A DNA stretch of 64,000 nt from Thermoplasmata archaeon (GCA_015063125.1 SUTB01000001.1:558001-622000); one strand, 5' to 3'; numbered from the stretch's first letter, positions 45,801 to 55,711 are shown. The notes: a model not told the origin generated them from the sequence alone. Made by a program: numbers and translations.

Positions 45801-47438
45801 ATGTATGGTTCTGGAAATCAGCCTGTCATCGTACTCAAAGAGGGTACACAGAGAAGCAAGGACAAAGAAGCCCAGTTCAACAACATCTCCGCTGCCAAGG
45901 CAGTCGCGGATGCGGTAAGGTCCACACTCGGACCCAAGGGAATGGACAAGATGCTCGTCAACACCATCGGTGATGTCGTTATCACCAACGACGGTGTGAC
46001 CATCCTTAAGGAGATCGACGTCCAGCACCCCGCAGCCAAGATGGTCGTCGAGGTCGCTAAGACACAGGACTCCGAGTGCGGAGACGGTACAACAACATCT
46101 GTTGTCCTCGCAGGAGAGCTCCTGAAGCAGTCCGAGGAACTGATCGAGGCTAACGTCCACCCCACAGTCATCACCAACGGTTACAAGATGGCAGCTGCCA
46201 AGGCCATGGAAGTCCTGGACAAGATCGCAGTCGACGTAAAGAACGACAAGATCCTCAAGCAGGTCGCAGTAACAGCCCTCACCGGCAAGTCCGTCGGAGA
46301 CGAGGAGTCTCTTCTGGCAGACCTCGTCGTCAAGGCTTCAAAGACTGTCGTCGAGAAGGGAATCGTCGACCCCAAGAACGTCCGTCTCCAGAAGAAGGTC
46401 GGAGGAACCATCGCAGACACCGAGATCGTCACCGGAATCGTAGTCGACAAGGAGAAGGTCCACAGCAGGATGCCTGACAAGGTCGACAAGGCAAAGATCG
46501 CACTCTTCTCCTGCGCCCTCGAGGTCAAGAAGACAGAGTTCGATGCATCCATCCAGATCACAGACCCCACAATGATGTCCTCGTTCCTCGCAGAGGAAGA
46601 GAACTCCATGAAGGCCATGGTCGAGGCCATCAAGAAGGCCGGAGCCAACGTCGTGTACTGCTCCAAGGGAGTGGACGAGCTCGTCCAGCACTACCTCGCA
46701 AAGGCAGGAATCCTTGCCTACAGGAGATGCAAGGCATCCGATCTCGACGCACTCGCACTGGCAACCGGTGCAACAATCTGCGGAAACGTCCTGGAGATCT
46801 CCAGCAAGGACCTGGGAACCGCAGGATGCGTAGAGGAGAGGAAGGTCGGAGAGGATGGAATGTCCTTCGTGACCGGATGCAAGAACGCAAAGGCAGTCAC
46901 AATCTTCATCCGCGGCGGAACCGAGCATGTGCTCGAGGAAGTCGAGAGGGCGCTCAACGACGCAATCCGCGCTGTCGGAGTCGCACTCGAGGACGGAAAG
47001 GTCGTTGCAGGGGCAGGAGCACCCGAGATCGAGGTCGAGCTCGCTCTCATGGATTACGCATCCTCCGTCGGCGGAAGGGAACAGCTCGCAATCGAGAAGT
47101 TCGCAAAGGCCATGGAGATCATCCCCTGGACTCTCGCTGAGAACGCTGGAATCGACCCTATCGACAGCATCATCAAGCTGAAGAACGCCCACGAGAAGAA
47201 GAACGCCAAGGCCAAGTACTTCGGACTCGACCTCGAGACCGGAGAGGCTGTTGACATGCTCGCACGCAACGTCGTCGAGCCCCTCAGGGTCAAGTCGCAG
47301 GCAATCAACTCAGCCGAGGAAGTCTCCAACATGATCCTCAGGATCGATGATGTCATCGCATCCCGCAGGGCCCCTCCGGCGCCTGCCGCAAGCGATGCTC
47401 TCGCCAACGGCCCTCACGGCATGGCCGGCGAGATGTGA
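45801..47438 (+). CDS. thsA: Thermosome subunit (group II chaperonin)
   Basis: A 545-residue chaperonin subunit of the double-ring thermosome that folds proteins with ATP. Motifs: [11 protein letters not shown] (about 43-53), NDGVTIL, the ATP motif [12 protein letters not shown] (about 94-105) and [10 protein letters not shown]-type [11 protein letters not shown] near 397. The C-terminal tail ends GPHGMAGEM, the flexible Gly/Met tail of such subunits. ATG 45801 has AGGTGA 7 bases upstream; GTG 45792 would place that site inside the gene. Codon use is strongly biased to C and G ends, as for a highly expressed gene. Confidence 0.95.
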   Translation: MYGSGNQPVIVLKEGTQRSKDKEAQFNNISAAKAVADAVRSTLGPKGMDKMLVNTIGDVVITNDGVTILKEIDVQHPAAKMVVEVAKTQDSECGDGTTTSVVLAGELLKQSEELIEANVHPTVITNGYKMAAAKAMEVLDKIAVDVKNDKILKQVAVTALTGKSVGDEESLLADLVVKASKTVVEKGIVDPKNVRLQKKVGGTIADTEIVTGIVVDKEKVHSRMPDKVDKAKIALFSCALEVKKTEFDASIQITDPTMMSSFLAEEENSMKAMVEAIKKAGANVVYCSKGVDELVQHYLAKAGILAYRRCKASDLDALALATGATICGNVLEISSKDLGTAGCVEERKVGEDGMSFVTGCKNAKAVTIFIRGGTEHVLEEVERALNDAIRAVGVALEDGKVVAGAGAPEIEVELALMDYASSVGGREQLAIEKFAKAMEIIPWTLAENAGIDPIDSIIKLKNAHEKKNAKAKYFGLDLETGEAVDMLARNVVEPLRVKSQAINSAEEVSNMILRIDDVIASRRAPPAPAASDALANGPHGMAGEM

Positions 47439-47453
47439 GTTTTAAAACCATTC

Positions 47454-47474
47454 AAGGGGGTTTATCCCCCTTTT
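47454..47474 (+). terminator. Thermosome terminator
   Basis: AAGGGGG and CCCCCTT form a 7-bp hairpin with a TTTAT loop and a TT tail, 15 bases after the stop. Confidence 0.65.
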
Positions 47475-47609
47475 AATTGATTAATCCATTTAGATAACAG
47501 TTCAATTTTAGCTAGGCATCTGGATAGTGATTTTTGTTCTCCAAGATATACGATGTTTGGCTAGGGTTTTTATCAGACTAACATATTAAGTCCGTTAACA
47601 GGTAATAAT

Positions 47610-48089
47610 ATGGATGCGTCAAAAGATTTCGATAACATGGATTTCAAACAGTCCCTGTTCGCGAGCTACGCAAACATAGCAATCATGGAGCTCAAACTGT
47701 TCAATAACAGTCCTGAGCACCTGAGGCCCACGCACAAGGAGATCCTGTATCTATACAGCATTTGGTCCAGACCGGGCTGTACAGCGACGGACCTAGTTGA
47801 TCTGTTCGACAGTTCCAAAGCCCTGGTATCCCAAACCATCATCGCTATGGAGAAGAAGGGATACATCATCCGCGAGAAGGATCCGGAGGACAACAGGCGT
47901 CAGAACCTGCGTCTCTCCGACAAGAGAATCGAGGAGGGCAACGATGAACTGAAGCTCATTGACTCCGCTGTTAGGAAACTCTCCAGCCAGTATTCGGAGG
48001 AGGAGATCCATAACGCGGCTAAGATCCTGGCCTCGTTCACCAGCAATATGGTGCATGAGACCGTCGATCCTAAGATCAAAAAACACTGA
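47610..48089 (+). CDS. MarR-family transcriptional regulator
   Basis: A 159-residue MarR protein: N-terminal helices, the HTH (GCTATDLVDLFDSSKALVSQTIIAMEKKGYI), the wing with KDPEDNRRQNLRLSDKRIEEG and C-terminal dimer helices. The DxRxxxL-like wing (DNRRQNL) is typical. An AT-rich promoter (TTTTTATCAGAC) lies at about 47568-47580. It stands just before the recombinase pair and may regulate that locus or itself. Confidence 0.82.
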   Translation: MDASKDFDNMDFKQSLFASYANIAIMELKLFNNSPEHLRPTHKEILYLYSIWSRPGCTATDLVDLFDSSKALVSQTIIAMEKKGYIIREKDPEDNRRQNLRLSDKRIEEGNDELKLIDSAVRKLSSQYSEEEIHNAAKILASFTSNMVHETVDPKIKKH

Positions 48090-48216
48090 GGACTGGGATC
48101 ATCCCCAGATCCACCTTATTTGCAGCATTCTACGATTTTATAATGTCCATTTTGTAAAAATTAAGGTCAATGCTTAAATAAACAGAATCAGATAATCTTC
48201 TCGGGATGGATAGCAC

Positions 48217-48990
48217 TTGCGTGCAGCACTTTACGCCAGGGTATCCACTGAGGACCAGGCTTTGGAAGGTTTCTCTCTGGACGCCCAGATGAAGAAGTTG
48301 GAGGCCTATTGCAGGGCAGAGGGGTTGGATATAGCCGACCGCTACATCGATGACGGTTATTCCGGTACTAAGAGCAACAGGCCTGCCTATCAGCGCATGA
48401 TGTCGGAGATGGATTCTTGGGACAAGCTCATCGTTCTCAAGATGGACCGTATCCACAGGAACAGCCTGAACTTCACCCTTATGATGGACCTGCTGCGCAA
48501 GAAGGACAAGAAATTCGTATCCATCTATGATAATCTCGACACGGAGGATACCATGGGAAGATTCGTTATGGATATTATGCAGCGTATAGCTCAGCTAGAG
48601 AGCGAGCAGATCGGGGACAGGGTTAAGCTGGCCATGACGTACAAGGCCAAGAACTGCGAGGGCAACCTCGGATCAGCCCACCCCTACGGATATCAGTATT
48701 TGAACGGCAAGCTCGTCGTCGTAGACGATGAGGCGCACATCGTCCGCGCCATTTACAACATGGCGATCGGAGGATCGACCCTCCAGGAGATCTGCGATCA
48801 CCTCAACGATGCGGGCATTGAGTCCAAGAAGGGAGTAGGATGGAGCAGACAGACCATCTCGAACATCCTGCACAACCCCCTCTACATCGGACAGAGGCGC
48901 TGGGATAACATCCAGCTCAAGTCCGCCGTTCAGGCCATAGTATCTGTCGATAAGTTCAAGGCCGTGAACCCCGAATACCTATCGTCATGA
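48217..48990 (+). CDS. Serine recombinase 1 (resolvase/recombinase domains)
   Basis: A 257-residue serine recombinase. The catalytic serine is in LYARVSTEDQ (S10), followed by YIDDGYSGTKSNRPAYQRM and MDRIHRNSLNF of the resolvase core. A recombinase domain follows (HPYGYQYLNGK, DEAHIVRAIYNMAIGG, SRQTISNILHNPLYIG). The C-terminal zinc ribbon and coiled coil of large serine integrases are missing. The start is TTG 48217; no ATG is in frame. GCTTAAATAAAC at about 48172 is the likely TATA box. The gene overlaps the second recombinase (ATGA). Confidence 0.85.
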   Translation: MRAALYARVSTEDQALEGFSLDAQMKKLEAYCRAEGLDIADRYIDDGYSGTKSNRPAYQRMMSEMDSWDKLIVLKMDRIHRNSLNFTLMMDLLRKKDKKFVSIYDNLDTEDTMGRFVMDIMQRIAQLESEQIGDRVKLAMTYKAKNCEGNLGSAHPYGYQYLNGKLVVVDDEAHIVRAIYNMAIGGSTLQEICDHLNDAGIESKKGVGWSRQTISNILHNPLYIGQRRWDNIQLKSAVQAIVSVDKFKAVNPEYLSS

Positions 48991-49892
48991 GCAGAGGCAG
49001 GGTAGCCGCATACATCAGGGTCTCCACAGAGGAGCAGGCACGCGAGGGATACTCCCTAGCGGCGCAGAAACAGGCTCTTGAGGATTACTGCTCTTACACC
49101 GGCTACGAGATCGTCAAATTCTACATAGACGACGGTTACTCCGGACGCAACACCAGACGTCCTGCCTACAGGCAGATGCTGGAGGACATCGACACCTGGG
49201 ATTCCATCCTGGTCCTGAAGATGGACCGTATCCATAGGAACAGCCGCAATTTCCTGGAGATGATGGACCTCCTCAAGAAGAAGAACAAGGAATTCATCTC
49301 CAAGCAGGAGAAATGGGACACCAACACAGCCATGGGGACCTTCGTCATCCAGCTATTGCAGAGTGTCGCCCAGCTCGAGAGCGGACAGATAGGCGAACGC
49401 ACAAAGGACGGTATGCGCCAGAAGGCGGAGACCCTGGAGAACAACGACGACGAGAAGCGCACCATGGGATTCACCCCTCCTTTCGGATACCGCATCAGCG
49501 AAGGGAAGCTTGTGGACGATATGGACGAGCAATACGTCGTATCGCTGATTTTCGAGCTCTACGCCCAGGACGAGACCATGGACTCCATCAGCTATTCCCT
49601 GAACAGACAGGGACTCCTCACGCGCAAGGGGAACCCTTGGAACAAGTACAACCTGAGGAACATCCTCCATAACCCCGTTTACGCCGGGTACATGCGCTGG
49701 GATGACCTCCTGATCAGGCACGATGCCACCCCTGTGGTGTCGCCGGAGACGTTCAACGGCATACAGGACAAGATGGCCAAGAAGGTGAGGGATCCTGCCA
49801 AGAGGAACCCCGAATACGTCCCCGTCTACGACGAGGTGGAGGGCATCCCTCCGTCCGACAGCAAACTCGATCCGTCCGAGGATGGTGATTGA
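48987..49892 (+). CDS. Serine recombinase 2 (resolvase/recombinase domains)
   Basis: A 301-residue paralogue of the preceding gene, co-translated with it. The catalytic serine is in AYIRVSTEEQ (S14); DDGYSGRNTRRPAYRQM and MDRIHRNSRNF are shared with the first. The recombinase domain has PPFGYRISEGK and NLRNILHNPVYAGYMRWDD, and an acidic tail follows. Two tandem recombinases may act as a heterodimer, as in CcrA/CcrB pairs, though these are shorter. Their natural site is unknown; the next gene is a mosaic surface protein. Confidence 0.85.
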   Translation: MSRGRVAAYIRVSTEEQAREGYSLAAQKQALEDYCSYTGYEIVKFYIDDGYSGRNTRRPAYRQMLEDIDTWDSILVLKMDRIHRNSRNFLEMMDLLKKKNKEFISKQEKWDTNTAMGTFVIQLLQSVAQLESGQIGERTKDGMRQKAETLENNDDEKRTMGFTPPFGYRISEGKLVDDMDEQYVVSLIFELYAQDETMDSISYSLNRQGLLTRKGNPWNKYNLRNILHNPVYAGYMRWDDLLIRHDATPVVSPETFNGIQDKMAKKVRDPAKRNPEYVPVYDEVEGIPPSDSKLDPSEDGD

Positions 49893-50163
49893 GCCGTCCG
49901 TTCACCCCGTCGAGATGACCGTACCGTTCGGTCCCGGATCAACAACCCAGTATCCTTTTTAAATACCCTGAAACAAACTATTAAACTTCGTTAACTGTAC
50001 AGTTGGTAAGCGGGGTCTTACTCTGATAGAGGAGTTTCAGCAGCTGAGGGAGCCGAACAACAACCATACCAAGGAGTTCGAAGTCTACCCAGAGTACTCT
50101 CCGCAGGTTTACAGTAACTTTGCATACGTCGACGAGTATCACTGCGATTATGCAGAGTTCCCC
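49893..50163 (+). promoter_or_regulatory. Promoter and hidden coding extension upstream of the mosaic surface protein
   Basis: 271 bases. TTTTTAAATACC near 49955-49967 is a good TATA box. AACTGTACAGTT (49993-50004) is a perfect 12-bp palindrome. From 49972 to 50163 the frame of the surface gene is open, and from about 50014 its codons are clearly coding-like (LIEEFQQLREPNNN, then YPEYSPQVYSNFAYVDEYHCDY), but no ATG, GTG or TTG is in frame. Either an unusual start (CTG 50023 or ATA 50026) is used, or the normal start has been separated from this frame. Confidence 0.45.
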
Positions 50164-53100
50164 ATGCAGGAGTACGAGGCACCGATCCAACTCACCGAAG
50201 AGGAGGAGGAACGTCAGCAGAGGCGCGATCAGGAGCAGAGCTCCGATAACCCCAGCACCGACAGCTCCTCCTCGGATCTGTCGTCCACATCAAGCTCATC
50301 ATCCTCTTCATCATCGGCGTCTTCGTCGTCATCCGCATCATCGTCTGCATCTTCCTCGGCCGCCTCGTCTTCGGCGGCGGCGAGTTCATCCGCTGCCGCA
50401 TCGTCTGCAGCCAGCGTCACAGCTGCACAGGTAATGGCCACAACAATGGTCGCTTTGGTCGTTGTGACTTCTGTCGTTGTGCCGACCATCGAGAATGCTG
50501 ATGTCCAGGTCTTTCTGGACGCGTATTTCGTCGGAGGTATGCTCAGCTATTCTATCGAGCTCGTGGATGCCGTTGAATCCGAGACCTATTACGCCGTCCT
50601 CCTCGAGAGCGGGACGATCGTCCAGCAGGAGGCGATACCCGATGGCCAGCTGTCAGGCAATCTGGCGGGCCTGGACGGCTCGAAGGACCATTCCGTGGAA
50701 GTGAGGACAGGACTGCCGCCGTTGCTTGTATTAGCGTCTCAGACCATTCCCGGAGAGCCCGTATGGGCGGAATTGGAGTACTGTAACGCCACATACGATT
50801 CCATCGAGTTCTCGGTGCAGCTCCACGGTACCGACGAGGGCGCTTACGTCACACTCAGCGATCCGGACACAGGTTCTACACTCTATTCGTCACCGTTGAC
50901 CGACGGGCGCTGTTCCGATACCGTTTCCGGACTGGCAGAGGCCCACACCTACATCCTGTCCGTCGAATCGTCCGCGACCACATACATGCAGCAGGACATC
51001 TCTACTCTGTCACCCGTCATCACACTTGACAGCCTGTCTGCTTCAAAGAACACCATCACGTTCAGCGTGACCGTTGAAGGAATGCATTCCGAATTGACAG
51101 CACAACTGATAGATACGGAGACCTCCGCAGCGGTGTATTCGACCGTACTGACCGAGGGCACCAACTCGGGAACCGTCAGCGAACTGAAGTATAATCACAC
51201 ATACGCGCTGTCTGTAGCCTCTTCAGAAGCATCTTTCATCAATCAGAGCATCACAACGGAGTCGTTGCCCATCGAGGTAGAGCTCAAAGACCTCTCGGTT
51301 AGCGAGAATAACGTGTCCTACGTCGTGGATGTGGCCGCAAACGGTCAGACCGTCACTGCATACCTGTATGGACCTTCAGGAGAAGCAGTGTACAGCATGG
51401 ACCTTACCGATGGAACAAACACAGGTACCATCAGCGGATTAGAGTTTGGTAAGGAATACAAATTCGAGGTTTCCCATGAATTGCAGACATTCGTCAGTCA
51501 GACTGTCGTGATAGAGTCCAGATCCATAACCGTGGACCTTGTCGGTCTTGTGGTAGAGGGAATCACCATCGCATACGAGATCGAGGTCACCGGCGACAGC
51601 GAGATAGCAACATTGTACCTCTACGATGTGTCGGAGGAGGAGAGTCTCTTCGCCAGCGTAGACCTGTCTGAAGGAACCAATTCGGATACCTTCACGGGCT
51701 TGGAGTTTGGTAATGAATATCTGTTTACGGTAACCTCTGGTTCTGAAGTATTCGTGAGAGAGACCATCACTATACGTGAATCGCCTACCGACTTGGTTGT
51801 AGTAAATTCGATTAGAGCACTAGTTAGCGGAATCTATTACGATGTTACCGTAACTGGTAGCACCGACATACCCTATCTGACAATAAGCAACAACAGTTAC
51901 GGAGTGGTCTATTCCGAACCGTTGCATGAGGGTAACAACATATACACGGTATACACGGTTAAAGAAGGCATAGAAAGTGATAGATTCATTCTCGAAATCA
52001 AAGGGTCTGAGGTCTATTACACCGAACAAGTCATAATTCCCTCTAGAAACTACGATCTCTGGTACGAATCTAACTTAGATACTGTGAATTTCACAGTTAT
52101 TATCAATGAAGAACTGTCCGATAAAGAGATATTCTTCATCGATCGTACGAATTATGAAGCTAAAGATTTTGATAAAGCGATTTTTATAGATGCTCCTAGG
52201 GGTACCATTACTGAGAAAACAATATCTGGGTTGAGTTATGACACAACCTATATACTGGGAATGCTGGATGGAGGTTATGAACGCTATAAAATCTATGTGA
52301 CCCTAGGTCCCGCCGGTTTTAAAGTAACGCCTCATACATTTTCAGTAGATTGCGTAGTGACGCTGGCCAGTTATGATTATGATCATCCTGAAAATAACCC
52401 ATCGATTGTGTTGCGGCCTTCTACTGGGGGCGAGCCTATTGGAGATCCGGTAAATCCAACAGGAAAAACGACAGAATGTACGTTCACAGACCTCACACCA
52501 GGTACGGAATATTTTTTGCAGGTAGAACATGGCGATGATACGGTTGCGTCTAAAATGGTGTCTACATATCCAAACATTGATCTAGAGTATGTAGACGGAA
52601 ATGAGATCCAAGCCAATATTCAACTTGAATCGGGTTACCCCGTCACAGTTGGACTGTACATAGACAATTATTGCACAAAATCTGTACAAGAAGCGACATG
52701 TAACAGCACAACGACGGTCAATTATAAATCGCTAGAATACGACAGTGATTACTACATTGGCGTGAAGGCTGACGGAGTACTACTAGCCTCTGAAAAAGTT
52801 TCGACAAGCCAATTAATCACAGGTGGACTCAATTTCACTTCTAACGTGTTAACATATGATGTATACCTACACAGTAAAGTCTCTGGAAAACTATGGCTTT
52901 ACGAGCAATCATCTGGAAGATACATAGAGTCCGTAGAGTTAGTAAATGCCGTTGACAGTGTATCAGGAACTTTCAGCGATTGGGAATATGGCCACACATA
53001 CTCTCTTAGGGCCGTTCTGGAGAGTCCTTCTTTCGACAAAATCTTAGGTAATAAGACTATACCGTTCCCAGTGACGTCGTTGACGGCATCTTCCACAGAC

Positions 53101-54420
53101 ACAACAATCAATTATGAAATTACCTCAACCAGTTCTATCGCCGGTTATGTCGTGTATTTGATTCCTTCTGCAACAAGTTCGTCAGATTATCTCAACACCA
53201 CAATCACTGAAGGTATGTTACATGAAGGAAAATACTTGGGTAGTTTCTCTGATCTAGAGTATGGACCATACTATCTAGTAATCAACGATAGCGGTTCCAC
53301 AGATCCTGTACAGGATCCATATGTAAGTAGCGAAACCGTCATTGTTGGACCCATTGCAAATCATTCGTTAACTTTGAAAGATGGCAAAATTAAGATAAGC
53401 GTAGACTTTACCAGTGAGCTCACTGGTGATTTATATCTCTTGAGGGAAGGCACTTCAGTTAAACAAACAACTATCGCCGGTCCCTCTGTATTGGTTGATT
53501 TCAGCGAGTGGGTAACTGGCTACACTTATACCTCAAGGGTCGTCATATCAGATCACACTATCGATCTGGATTCATTGCCTATCAACATTCCAATTCCGGA
53601 TAATCCTGTAGATGATTCTACATTTGTATTCAGTGGTAATCAGCTAAGTTATAGTTTGACGCTTTCGGTAGGTGTAGAAGGAACAGTCCAACTGATTTAT
53701 GGCGGTCAAAGTGTAGAGAGTGCCCCTGTTTCTGGTAAAAATATAACGGGAACATTCAGCAATTGGGAAAGGGGAAAAACGTACACTCTAAAACTAGTAA
53801 TCGGAGAAACCTCCTTCGATGTCGATTCGGTGGAAATTCCGAATCCGGTTACAAATATGTCATATTCTGTCCTTGGGACAAAAATCACATATTCAATAGA
53901 TCACTCTTCTAACATTGATGGTTTGGTTGTATTCTTATTGAAGAATAATCAGCTCGCAGGGTCGTATGCGATAGAAGGAACATCGACCAGCGGAACATAC
54001 ACCAATAGCTATACATTGGATAGTTACGACAATTATGAACTTGTGATTAACGACAATGTAAGTTCTGATTACAAAGTGCACGCATACGATAAAAAAGATG
54101 TTTCTGTGCCTGGATTTGTTGAAAGTGTCGACGTAACGCCAGGTGATAACAAAATCGATTTAACCATAACTCCGACAGATAGCGCATATAGTCTAAAATT
54201 CATAATCACCTTGAAATTGAATGATTCGATTGTTACATCTATGGAGTACTCTGGCAATGGCAGCGCATCATATAGCTATGATTTAACAACTTCAGGGGGT
54301 CTACCAGCTAATACATACAAATTGATAATCAATGTTTCGATGGATGGATATGGCTCAACAGATGTCCAGCACATTGAAAAAGAAGTAACCATTCAACAAG
54401 AGAAATCTAGAATAAAGTAA
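50164..54420 (+). CDS. Mosaic surface protein with Ser-rich linker and Ig/FN3-like repeats (1418 aa or more)
   Basis: From the first ATG: an acidic cytosolic segment (EEEEERQQRRDQEQ), a Ser/Ala tract (about 30-85), one helix (VMATTMVALVVVTSVVVP), then an outside region of about 1300 residues built from repeats of about 85 residues (for example EVELKDLSVSENNVSYVVDV ending GLEFGKEYKFEV). There is no C-terminal anchor, so it is a type II membrane protein. The first part (to about 51770) has the normal base composition; the rest is much richer in A and T with different codon use, in one unbroken frame, so the gene is a mosaic. Recombinases lie just upstream. Confidence 0.78.
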   Translation: MQEYEAPIQLTEEEEERQQRRDQEQSSDNPSTDSSSSDLSSTSSSSSSSSSASSSSSASSSASSSAASSSAAASSSAAASSAASVTAAQVMATTMVALVVVTSVVVPTIENADVQVFLDAYFVGGMLSYSIELVDAVESETYYAVLLESGTIVQQEAIPDGQLSGNLAGLDGSKDHSVEVRTGLPPLLVLASQTIPGEPVWAELEYCNATYDSIEFSVQLHGTDEGAYVTLSDPDTGSTLYSSPLTDGRCSDTVSGLAEAHTYILSVESSATTYMQQDISTLSPVITLDSLSASKNTITFSVTVEGMHSELTAQLIDTETSAAVYSTVLTEGTNSGTVSELKYNHTYALSVASSEASFINQSITTESLPIEVELKDLSVSENNVSYVVDVAANGQTVTAYLYGPSGEAVYSMDLTDGTNTGTISGLEFGKEYKFEVSHELQTFVSQTVVIESRSITVDLVGLVVEGITIAYEIEVTGDSEIATLYLYDVSEEESLFASVDLSEGTNSDTFTGLEFGNEYLFTVTSGSEVFVRETITIRESPTDLVVVNSIRALVSGIYYDVTVTGSTDIPYLTISNNSYGVVYSEPLHEGNNIYTVYTVKEGIESDRFILEIKGSEVYYTEQVIIPSRNYDLWYESNLDTVNFTVIINEELSDKEIFFIDRTNYEAKDFDKAIFIDAPRGTITEKTISGLSYDTTYILGMLDGGYERYKIYVTLGPAGFKVTPHTFSVDCVVTLASYDYDHPENNPSIVLRPSTGGEPIGDPVNPTGKTTECTFTDLTPGTEYFLQVEHGDDTVASKMVSTYPNIDLEYVDGNEIQANIQLESGYPVTVGLYIDNYCTKSVQEATCNSTTTVNYKSLEYDSDYYIGVKADGVLLASEKVSTSQLITGGLNFTSNVLTYDVYLHSKVSGKLWLYEQSSGRYIESVELVNAVDSVSGTFSDWEYGHTYSLRAVLESPSFDKILGNKTIPFPVTSLTASSTDTTINYEITSTSSIAGYVVYLIPSATSSSDYLNTTITEGMLHEGKYLGSFSDLEYGPYYLVINDSGSTDPVQDPYVSSETVIVGPIANHSLTLKDGKIKISVDFTSELTGDLYLLREGTSVKQTTIAGPSVLVDFSEWVTGYTYTSRVVISDHTIDLDSLPINIPIPDNPVDDSTFVFSGNQLSYSLTLSVGVEGTVQLIYGGQSVESAPVSGKNITGTFSNWERGKTYTLKLVIGETSFDVDSVEIPNPVTNMSYSVLGTKITYSIDHSSNIDGLVVFLLKNNQLAGSYAIEGTSTSGTYTNSYTLDSYDNYELVINDNVSSDYKVHAYDKKDVSVPGFVESVDVTPGDNKIDLTITPTDSAYSLKFIITLKLNDSIVTSMEYSGNGSASYSYDLTTSGGLPANTYKLIINVSMDGYGSTDVQHIEKEVTIQQEKSRIK

Positions 54421-54444
54421 AACAAATGATATGGGTGAAAAAGA

Positions 54445-55503
54445 ATGACAAATGAAAAGAAAGACAACAAAGAACTCTCCGATGAACAGAGGGAGAACCG
54501 CGCAGTGCTCGTGGCGGTTGCCCTGTTGGGTATCGTCACGGTTCTTGCCGTGGTATTCGACCAATACATCTTCGGGCCGGACTCGATATTCAACGACACC
54601 CCCACAGGGAATGCCGTGATCGATTCGCTGTATCAGGAGATACCTGCTTTGATAAGGACCTGCGAGATCCTCTTCGTCACGCTGCTGCTGTTCGTAGTGC
54701 TCAACGTCATAAAGAACAGGATCAAGGCGGACACCCACTTCCAGACCGCCCTGAGGCTAATCCTGAGCTTCTCAAGGTATGCGATATTCATCGTCGCCAT
54801 CATATGGATCCTGTCCTCCTGGGGAGTCGACACACAGGCGTTGCTCGTCAGCGCAGGAATCTTGGGACTGATCATAGGTCTCGGTGCCCAATCGCTGATC
54901 GCGGATATCATCGCCGGACTGTTCATCGTTTTCGACGGCGAGTTCAAGGTCGGTGACTTCATCGTCGTGGACGGATGGAGGGGATCGGTCATGGAGATCG
55001 GGATCCGTACCACCAAGATCCAGGACGAGGGCGGTAACATCAAGTACATCAACAACAACACGATCAGCGCCGTCGTCAACCAGAGTCAGGAGCTCTCGGT
55101 AATCAGATGCGAGCTCGCCATCAACTACTCCGACGACCTCGAGAGGGTCGAGCTCCTCATCAGGGACTACATGCCCAAGATCAAGGATAAGATCCCCTAC
55201 ATCGTGGAAGGCCCCTACTACAAGGGGGTTCAGGACATGCTGGACAGCAGCGTGAACCTATTGTTCCTCGCAAAATGTAAGGAGGTCGACTTCTACCCTG
55301 CAAGGAGAGCACTCAACAGGGAGATCTACAGGATGGCCAACGAGATCCAGATCGAGATTCCGTTCAACCAGATCGTGGTCAATCAGCCTTCGCCGCCTGA
55401 GACCTTCGCAAAGAAGACTGATGAGAGGGAGAAGCGTCTGGCAACCGCCTTCGTGTACGGCCAGTCCCATGAGTCCGAGGGAATCGAGGCGGAGAACCGC
55501 TGA
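54445..55503 (+). CDS. mscS: MscS-type mechanosensitive channel
   Basis: A 352-residue protein with membrane helices at about 22-40, 65-90 and 110-130 and the pore helix VSAGILGLIIGLGAQSLIADIIAGLFIVFDGEFKVGD (about 135-171). The beta domain follows (FIVVDGWRGSVMEIGIRTTKIQ). Such channels release solutes under osmotic stress. ATG 54445 has GGGTGA upstream. Base composition is back to normal, unlike the preceding gene end. Confidence 0.9.
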   Translation: MTNEKKDNKELSDEQRENRAVLVAVALLGIVTVLAVVFDQYIFGPDSIFNDTPTGNAVIDSLYQEIPALIRTCEILFVTLLLFVVLNVIKNRIKADTHFQTALRLILSFSRYAIFIVAIIWILSSWGVDTQALLVSAGILGLIIGLGAQSLIADIIAGLFIVFDGEFKVGDFIVVDGWRGSVMEIGIRTTKIQDEGGNIKYINNNTISAVVNQSQELSVIRCELAINYSDDLERVELLIRDYMPKIKDKIPYIVEGPYYKGVQDMLDSSVNLLFLAKCKEVDFYPARRALNREIYRMANEIQIEIPFNQIVVNQPSPPETFAKKTDEREKRLATAFVYGQSHESEGIEAENR

Positions 55504-55584
55504 ACTTCGACAAACCCATATCATCAGGTCCCGGGGCAACCCGGGACCTCCCAATCGGGAAGTCAATCAACCATTCAATCCAAT

Positions 55585-55597
55585 CGTTATATATCTG
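55585..55597 (+). promoter_or_regulatory. TATA box of the 31-residue peptide gene
   Basis: CGTTATATATCTG is about 25 bases before ATG 55616, predicting a leaderless message for the peptide and the SDR gene. Confidence 0.6.
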
Positions 55598-55615
55598 AAT
55601 GAAATTCGGACCCTT

Positions 55616-55711
55616 ATGAACAAGGAAGAGAAGGCCAAGTTGCGCGCACTGCTCATGGTCGGTATAATGGTCGTTGTCGCCGTCGTAGCCGCAGCATCCG
55701 TATTCGTCTGA
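55616..55711 (+). CDS. 31-residue single-helix membrane peptide
   Basis: MNKEEKAKLRA is a charged start, then LLMVGIMVVVAVVAAASVFV forms one transmembrane helix at the very end. Its TGA shares the A of the SDR start codon (TGATG). The TATA box placing, good codon use and coupling all support a real gene. A role as a small partner or anchor is possible but unproven. Confidence 0.65.
   Translation: MNKEEKAKLRALLMVGIMVVVAVVAAASVFV

Noticed and set aside
48217-49892. Complete large serine integrase pair of an active mobile element
   Set aside because: Both lack the zinc ribbon and coiled-coil region, and no attachment sites or cargo boundaries could be found.
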